From positions 1 to 10,913 of the forward strand of contig CAMPAT010000005.1 of assembly GCA_946633275.1 (NCBI GenBank): 10,913 bases of DNA. The letters run 5' to 3'. Below, piece by piece: positions 7,484 through 10,913 of the stretch. Source of the DNA: an uncultured Clostridia bacterium (GTDB lineage Bacteria > Bacillota > Clostridia > Oscillospirales > Acutalibacteraceae). Both the position numbers and the translations under genes were made by a program. Position 1 is the first letter of the stretch. Every line of letters starts with the position of its first letter. The notes below the pieces were generated by a model. That model did not search any database. It saw only the letters and a list, made by a program, of their open reading frames with translations, and had not been told where the DNA came from.

Positions 7484-7512
7484 TTTACAAACAACGTATT
7501 AATTGGTATAAT
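7484..7512 (+). promoter_or_regulatory. Promoter of the methyltransferase-like gene
   Basis: TTTACA (7484-7489, 5/6) and a consensus TATAAT (7507-7512) are 17 bases apart, with TG at 7504-7505 forming an extended -10. This is one of the best promoters in the window. Transcription would begin near 7519-7520, at GGTGAT, only about 10 bases before the ATG at 7530. Confidence 0.75.
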
Positions 7513-7529
7513 GTTTTTTGGTGATAACG

Positions 7530-7907
7530 ATGAACAGGGAAATTAAAGAAAAAACTTTGCAATATATCCCCGAGGACTTCAGCGGAGTTATACTCGATTT
7601 GCGAAACAAGCTTGAGCATATCTGCCCTGAAGCAGAGATAATCCCCGTAAGTAAAATTCACGGCAAAATCGGCGTTGATGATGAGAGCGTAGATATGGCA
7701 GTCTGCCTTAAGCTACACAAGCTCGGCGACATTGAAAATTCGCTCGATGAAATCTGCAGAGTGCTCAAAGGCGGCGGCACATTCATCGCCTGCCTTAAGC
7801 CGTGCGACAATTTCCGCACAATACTCAAGGACAAATTCAACGTTAATTCATATCACACAGCAGGACACTACGCATACTTTGAAGCGCAAAAAAGAACGGT
7901 CAGCTGA
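7530..7907 (+). CDS. Small methyltransferase-like protein lacking SAM motif I
   Basis: A 125-residue protein. The middle, VDDESVDMAVCLKL (49-62) followed by ENSLDEICRVLKGGGTFIACL (69-89), matches the second half of class I SAM-dependent methyltransferases (Methyltransf_11/UbiE-like: the D-E-S-x-D strand, then RVLKpGG). The glycine-rich motif I expected after the first strand is absent: where GxGxG should follow VILDL (20-24) the protein reads RNKLEHICPEA. It therefore probably does not bind SAM in the usual way and may be a pseudoenzyme, a regulatory remnant or a partner subunit. The ATG at 7530 has GGTGAT 4 bases upstream; TTG and GTG codons at 7518 and 7521 lie at the predicted transcript start and are unlikely. 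A strong promoter argues for a functional gene. Its last residues are encoded in the terminator shared with the convergent ATP-grasp gene. Confidence 0.7.
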   Translation: MNREIKEKTLQYIPEDFSGVILDLRNKLEHICPEAEIIPVSKIHGKIGVDDESVDMAVCLKLHKLGDIENSLDEICRVLKGGGTFIACLKPCDNFRTILKDKFNVNSYHTAGHYAYFEAQKRTVS

Positions 7908-7918
7908 CCGTTCTTTTT
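7889..7918. terminator. Perfect 30-base palindromic bidirectional terminator
   Basis: AAAAAGAACGGTCAG is followed directly by its exact reverse complement, with CAGCTG at the centre. Both strands end in five T, so it should terminate transcription in either direction. It contains the stop codons of two convergent genes: TGA at 7905-7907 on the plus strand and TGA at 7902-7900 on the minus strand. The genes overlap by 8 bases and both proteins end in KRTVS. Confidence 0.88.
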
Positions 7919-8622
7919 ATAAAATCACAGTATTCCTTAATGATATCATTTATCCCTGCAGAATAGAGCATTCGCGCGCCAACTGCGTCCTCAAGCTCGT
8001 TAAATACAATTCTGCCGTCGTTAAATACAAAATCGACCCCGTAGTAATCTCCCTCAACAAGGGAGATTATTTTTTTAACAAGCGCTGCTTGAGCTTTGCT
8101 GAGAGCATACGGCGCCGCCTCGCCGCCGAGGCAGAAATTTGAGCGAAAGTCAGTCTTGCTGACGCGCAGCATTGACGCCTTTATTTCTCCGCCGAGCACC
8201 CACACGCGAAGGTCGCGCCCGAGGTCTGAAGCAGGCTTCTGACAGACCGCGCTTTCATCATATTCCTCGGCGCTTGTGCACATAAGAACGCCCTGTCCGC
8301 CGTGTCCGTCGCGCGGCTTTTTTACAAACGGCGGCTTGCCGTAACGAGTCGGCATAATCTCAACGCCGTTTTGCTCCATAAAATCATATGTCGCCTGCTT
8401 GTCGTTTGCAAGGCGTGTAAAAAAAGCAGGATTAAAAACTCGCACGCCCCTGCTCTCATAGTACTCAGCGATACGGTAATCGTTCGAGCGGTTTATAACA
8501 ACGTCCGCAGCTCCTCTGTAATCGGGAGTTACGAGTTCTGCGCCGAGCTCGCTTTTGTACTTCTGAACGGAAAAGGCGTTGCGCCGCGCCTCTTTCTTTG
8601 AATAAACTAAAATACACTTCAT
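7900..8622 (-). CDS. RimK-like ATP-grasp ligase, downstream paralogue
   Basis: A 240-residue ATP-grasp protein of the RimK/YheC-like kind, expected to join a carboxylate to an amine through an acyl-phosphate; substrate unknown. Visible are the ATP loop KKPRDGHGGQGV (101-112), DLRVWVLGGEIKASMLR (137-153), FRSNFCLGG (159-167), YGVDFVFN (194-201) and NELED (208-212). The last site is unusual: ATP-grasp enzymes normally end in E-x-N for metal binding, while here it is E-L-E. The ATG overlaps the stop of the upstream ATP-grasp gene (ATGA) and has only a weak SD, so translation is probably coupled. The upstream protein shares the K-x-DFRSN-x(3)-GG block, so the two are likely divergent duplicates. 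The last five codons lie in the shared palindromic terminator. RimK-like class is clear, role is not. Confidence 0.82.
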   Translation of the reverse strand: MKCILVYSKKEARRNAFSVQKYKSELGAELVTPDYRGAADVVINRSNDYRIAEYYESRGVRVFNPAFFTRLANDKQATYDFMEQNGVEIMPTRYGKPPFVKKPRDGHGGQGVLMCTSAEEYDESAVCQKPASDLGRDLRVWVLGGEIKASMLRVSKTDFRSNFCLGGEAAPYALSKAQAALVKKIISLVEGDYYGVDFVFNDGRIVFNELEDAVGARMLYSAGINDIIKEYCDFIKRTVS

Positions 8623-9434
8623 ATTTTCCGTAAAATCGCCTCAAAAATATACGGCGCAACGTCGACGCCCGTAGCGTTCATTATGTTGATAATATGCGCG
8701 TTTGAATTAACCTCGCAGACATAGCCTCCGCTGAGAATATCAACTCCGCCGAAGGTGAGGCCGAGCGTTTTGCACGCCGTAACGGCTGCCCTGATTTCTT
8801 CATCAGTCGGGTCATACGGCTGCGCTGTGCCGCCGTTTGTGATGTTTGAGCGAAAGTCATTTTTGTTCACGCGCTTCATAGCGGAAACGCACCTTCCGTC
8901 AACAATTTCCAGTCTTACGTCCTCGCCCTTTGACTGAGCGATAAATCTCTGCAGCAAAAACGGTCTGCCGTTAATGTGCGAAAGAATTTCCTCCTCGCTT
9001 TCGCACAGGAAGACCTGCTCGCCGAACGAGCCGAAGCACTCCTTAAAGACGAGCGGAAGTCCTAATCTTTCCGCAGCTTTTTTAACAAAACAGGCGTAAT
9101 CTGCCTCGAAAAATGACAGGGGTGCAATAATAGTTTCAGGCTGCTTTACTGCTCCTTCAAGCGCAAGATACGTCTTCGCCTTATCGTCGCAAAGTTCAAT
9201 CGAGCGCGAGCTGTTAAATACGGGAAGTCCTCTGTTTTCAAGCTGTTTCGCAAGGTTAACGTCTTTGTCCCAGAAAAGTACAAAATCAGGCGCTTCAGCA
9301 CAAAAATGCATTTCTTCATTATTTTTAATTTTCAGCGAAATACCCATACTTTCGGCGCAGTCGACTAAATGCTTGTGCAAGGTGTCAAACTTTTCGCCCG
9401 TAAGGTATGCGTTCACGACTAAAAAACCTGTCAT
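8619..9434 (-). CDS. RimK-like ATP-grasp ligase, upstream paralogue
   Basis: A 271-residue ATP-grasp protein with a RimK-type layout: N-terminal pre-ATP-grasp domain (about 1-95), ATP loop VFKECFGSFGEQVF (129-142), EDVRLEIVDGRCVSAMKR (171-188), DFRSNITNGG (193-202), GGVDIL (229-234) and metal-binding EVNSNAH (241-247). The usual E-x-N is intact here, so this copy looks catalytically complete. Family members ligate amino acids or peptides to carboxylates (for example glutamate to S6, or cofactor and peptide tailoring); nothing nearby identifies this substrate. The start at 9434 has GAGGGTG 5 bases upstream and a good promoter 23 bases upstream. It overlaps the second ATP-grasp gene by 4 bases, suggesting two enzymes acting together or as a heteromer. 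Confidence 0.85.
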   Translation of the reverse strand: MTGFLVVNAYLTGEKFDTLHKHLVDCAESMGISLKIKNNEEMHFCAEAPDFVLFWDKDVNLAKQLENRGLPVFNSSRSIELCDDKAKTYLALEGAVKQPETIIAPLSFFEADYACFVKKAAERLGLPLVFKECFGSFGEQVFLCESEEEILSHINGRPFLLQRFIAQSKGEDVRLEIVDGRCVSAMKRVNKNDFRSNITNGGTAQPYDPTDEEIRAAVTACKTLGLTFGGVDILSGGYVCEVNSNAHIINIMNATGVDVAPYIFEAILRKI

Positions 9435-9456
9435 TTTTTCACCCTCTTTGCCATTT

Positions 9457-9485
9457 ATTATAATATGTTATCTTGCATTTTTCAA
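9457..9485 (-). promoter_or_regulatory. Promoter of the ATP-grasp pair
   Basis: On the minus strand, TTGAAA (9485-9480, 5/6) and TATAAT (9462-9457) lie 17 bases apart. Transcription would start near 9450, giving a leader of about 16 bases that holds the GAGGGTG ribosome site at 9446-9440. Confidence 0.7.
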
Positions 9486-9501
9486 TCAAGTATTGTAAAA
9501 T
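9473..9501 (+). promoter_or_regulatory. Candidate promoter of the AICAR transformylase gene
   Basis: A good -10, TAAAAT (9496-9501), has TTGCAT (9473-9478), a poor -35, 17 bases upstream. An alternative -10 is TATTAT at 9509-9514. The leader would be about 25 bases and holds AGGAGG at 9519-9524. It overlaps the opposite-strand ATP-grasp promoter. I see no riboswitch or PurR-like box, though the space is too small for a riboswitch anyway. Confidence 0.42.
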
Positions 9502-9532
9502 AACAAAGTATTATTTTTAGGAGGATTAAAGG

Positions 9533-10708
9533 ATGACTGAATACAAGCTTAAATACGGATGTAATCCTAATCAGAACCCGGCAAGAATTCATATGGACGG
9601 CAGAGAGCTTCCGTTTGAAATTTTAAACGGTGCGGCAGGCTATATCAATCTGCTCGACGCGTTTAATTCGTGGCAGCTCGTAAAAGAGCTTAAGGAAGCA
9701 ACAGGACTTCCGAGCGCCGCTTCCTTCAAACACGTTTCGCCCGCAGGCGCAGCAGTTGCACAGCCTCTCAGCGAAACAGACCGCAAGGTATGTATGGTGC
9801 CCGACGGACTTGAGCTTTCGCCTATCGGCGAGGCTTATGCGCGCGCAAGAAGCTGTGACCGTCAGTCCTCCTTCGGCGATTTCGCCGCTCTTTCAGACGT
9901 GTGCGACGCTTCCGTAGCAACCTTCCTGCAGAAGGAAGTATCAGACGGAATTATCGCTCCGGGCTATACCGACGATGCGCTTGAAATCCTCAAGAGCAAG
10001 CGCCGCGGCAATTTCCTTGTTATTAAAATCGACCCTGACTACGTTCCGGAAGAAATGGAGACAAAGCAGGTTTTCGGCATTAAGTTTGAGCAGAAGCGCA
10101 ACAACGCGAAAATCACAATGGATTTATTCAACGATATGCCGACAAAGATTAAGGACATTCCCGAGATTGCAAAAATCGACCTTCTCATCTCGATGATTAC
10201 GCTTAAATATACTCAGTCAAATTCAGTTGTTTACGCACAGGGCGGACAAACCCTCGGCGTTGGCGCAGGCCAGCAGAGCAGAATTCTCTGTACCCGTATG
10301 GCAGGCAACAAGGCTGATATGCTCTGGCTCAGAAGAAATGAAAAGGTACTTAATCTTCCCTTCATCGACGGCGTAAGAAAATGCGACGCCGACAACGCAA
10401 TCGACCTTTACATCAGCGACGATTACGACGAGCTTCTTAAAGACGGCGTATGGCAGAGATACTTCACGCAGCGTCCTGAGCCGTTCACCGCTGAAGAAAA
10501 AGCAGAGTGGCACAAGAAAATGGATAACGTTGCACTCGGCTCAGACGCGTTCTTCCCGTTTGAGGATAACATCGAGCGCGCAGTTAAATCAGGCGTTAAG
10601 TACATCGCGCAGCCGGGCGGCTCTGTAAGAGACGAGCAGGTTATCGAGTGCTGCGACGAGCACAAAATCGCAATGACAATGACAGGTATCCGCCTGTTCC
10701 ACCACTAA
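9533..10708 (+). CDS. purH: Stand-alone AICAR transformylase (PurH C-terminal type)
   Basis: A 391-residue phosphoribosylaminoimidazolecarboxamide formyltransferase that uses 10-formyl-THF to convert AICAR to FAICAR, the second-to-last step to IMP. The catalytic Lys-His pair is at 66-67 in FKHVSPAG (KHxNPCG in ordinary PurH). Further AICARFT motifs are SCDRQSSFGDF (107-117), SNSVVYAQGGQTLGVGAGQ (229-247), SDAFFPFEDNIERA and PGGSVRDEQV near the end, and the C-terminal MTGIRLFHH. The IMP cyclohydrolase (MGS-fold) domain that normally precedes it in bifunctional PurH is absent, and the ATG has AGGAGG 8 bases upstream, so this is the natural stand-alone form rather than a truncation. A separate cyclohydrolase must be elsewhere. 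A purA start follows 97 bases downstream. Confidence 0.93.
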   Translation: MTEYKLKYGCNPNQNPARIHMDGRELPFEILNGAAGYINLLDAFNSWQLVKELKEATGLPSAASFKHVSPAGAAVAQPLSETDRKVCMVPDGLELSPIGEAYARARSCDRQSSFGDFAALSDVCDASVATFLQKEVSDGIIAPGYTDDALEILKSKRRGNFLVIKIDPDYVPEEMETKQVFGIKFEQKRNNAKITMDLFNDMPTKIKDIPEIAKIDLLISMITLKYTQSNSVVYAQGGQTLGVGAGQQSRILCTRMAGNKADMLWLRRNEKVLNLPFIDGVRKCDADNAIDLYISDDYDELLKDGVWQRYFTQRPEPFTAEEKAEWHKKMDNVALGSDAFFPFEDNIERAVKSGVKYIAQPGGSVRDEQVIECCDEHKIAMTMTGIRLFHH

Positions 10709-10728
10709 GCAACATTAAATTATTGTCT

Positions 10729-10789
10729 GAGCGAAGCGAGTAACATCAATTCATCATTCATAATTCATAATTCATAATTTATAATTCTT
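10729..10789 (+). repeat. Repeat element with six 7-base tandem units
   Basis: GAGCGAAGCGAG (10729-10740), itself a repeat of GCGA/GCGAG words, is followed by six tandem 7-base units from 10748 to 10789: AATTCAT, CATTCAT, AATTCAT, AATTCAT, AATTTAT, AATTCTT. It fills most of the gap between the AICAR transformylase stop and the purA ribosome site. The composition differs sharply from the coding sequence around it. It looks like a dispersed intergenic repeat, but copy number cannot be judged from one window. Confidence 0.65.
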
Positions 10790-10805
10790 TATAGGAGTAA
10801 GCATC

Positions 10806-10874
10806 ATGGTAAGAGCTATAGTCGGCGCTAACTGGGGCGATGGCTCGTTTGCGACTGCTCGCAGCGCGAGATAA
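10806..10874 (+). pseudogene. purA: 5' end of purA (adenylosuccinate synthetase), broken after codon 12
   Basis: The first 12 codons read MVRAIVGANWGD, the N-terminus of adenylosuccinate synthetase, which uses GTP and aspartate to turn IMP into adenylosuccinate. AGGAG (10793-10797) lies 8 bases upstream. The family should continue with EGKGK, the GTP-binding loop; instead the frame reads GSFATARSAR and stops at TAA 10872-10874. Sequence identity to purA therefore ends at about 10842. Either a repeat has inserted into purA or the right end of the sequence is misjoined to a repeat. The position after the AICAR transformylase fits a purine operon. Confidence 0.6.
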
Positions 10875-10913
10875 AAGGAGCAACAAGAGCTTCGTAGCGG
10901 TCAAAATTTGACG
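10843..10913 (+). repeat. Repeat-like DNA replacing the purA continuation
   Basis: From about 10843 the sequence no longer fits purA. It contains a small hairpin, CTCGC-AGC-GCGAG (10858-10870), an AAAGGAG word and an inverted repeat GTCAAA-A-TTTGAC (10900-10912). A second frame is open from the ATG at 10840 to the TGA at 10911, giving MARLRLLAARDKRSNKSF then VAVKI (23 residues), basic and without recognisable function. I read it as part of a dispersed element rather than a gene. It runs to the end of the window. Confidence 0.45.

Noticed and set aside
7530..9434. A graspetide-like RiPP cluster (ATP-grasp plus methyltransferase)
   Set aside because: No precursor peptide with a repeated core, transporter or protease is visible, and the methyltransferase-like protein lacks the SAM loop.
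9435..9532. A purine riboswitch ahead of the AICAR transformylase
   Set aside because: The predicted leader is only about 25 bases and the region lacks paired elements of a purine aptamer.
10748..10789. A CRISPR array
   Set aside because: The units are only 7 bases long with no spacers, and no cas genes are nearby.

Overview
This window looks like chromosomal housekeeping DNA from a Gram-positive member of the Clostridia, most likely an Oscillospiraceae/Ruminococcus-type gut anaerobe. The evidence is indirect: strong AGGAGG-type ribosome binding sites, consensus vegetative promoters, the Clostridia-style stand-alone AICAR transformylase, a LUD-domain protein with a cysteine-rich tail, and a MurF/Ddl pair. 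No marker gene fixes the genus. I see no tRNA, rRNA, CRISPR array, integrase or intact transposase. No stretch longer than 300 bases lacks a gene.

Layout from left to right. On the minus strand, a yifB/comM-type AAA+ ATPase is followed by a LUD-domain gene that ends at a terminator near the left edge. A compact divergent promoter separates yifB from a plus-strand alpha-phosphohexomutase, which is followed after 9 bases by a 31-residue membrane peptide. A bidirectional hairpin then meets a minus-strand XRE regulator with a membrane-embedded C-terminus. That regulator is preceded by an overlapping 22-codon ORF. Next, also on the minus strand, come ddl and murF, two consecutive steps of peptidoglycan precursor synthesis. 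A second divergent promoter separates ddl from a small plus-strand protein that resembles a methyltransferase without its SAM-binding motif. This gene converges on two overlapping RimK-like ATP-grasp genes, and the 3' ends of both sides lie in one perfect palindrome. A third divergent promoter region leads to a plus-strand AICAR transformylase and then the first 12 codons of purA. The purA sequence breaks off into unrelated, repeat-like DNA at the right edge.

The organisation is strikingly regular. Divergent pairs share about 100 bases of promoter DNA, and convergent pairs share a single hairpin. Functionally the window covers cell-wall precursor synthesis (ddl, murF, with the phosphohexomutase possibly feeding envelope sugars) and late purine synthesis (AICAR to IMP to adenylosuccinate). 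The most unusual items are the ATP-grasp pair, the degenerate methyltransferase, the palindrome that gives two unrelated proteins the same KRTVS ending, the two tiny coupled ORFs, and the disrupted purA start. I see no clear-cut new defence or mobile system.
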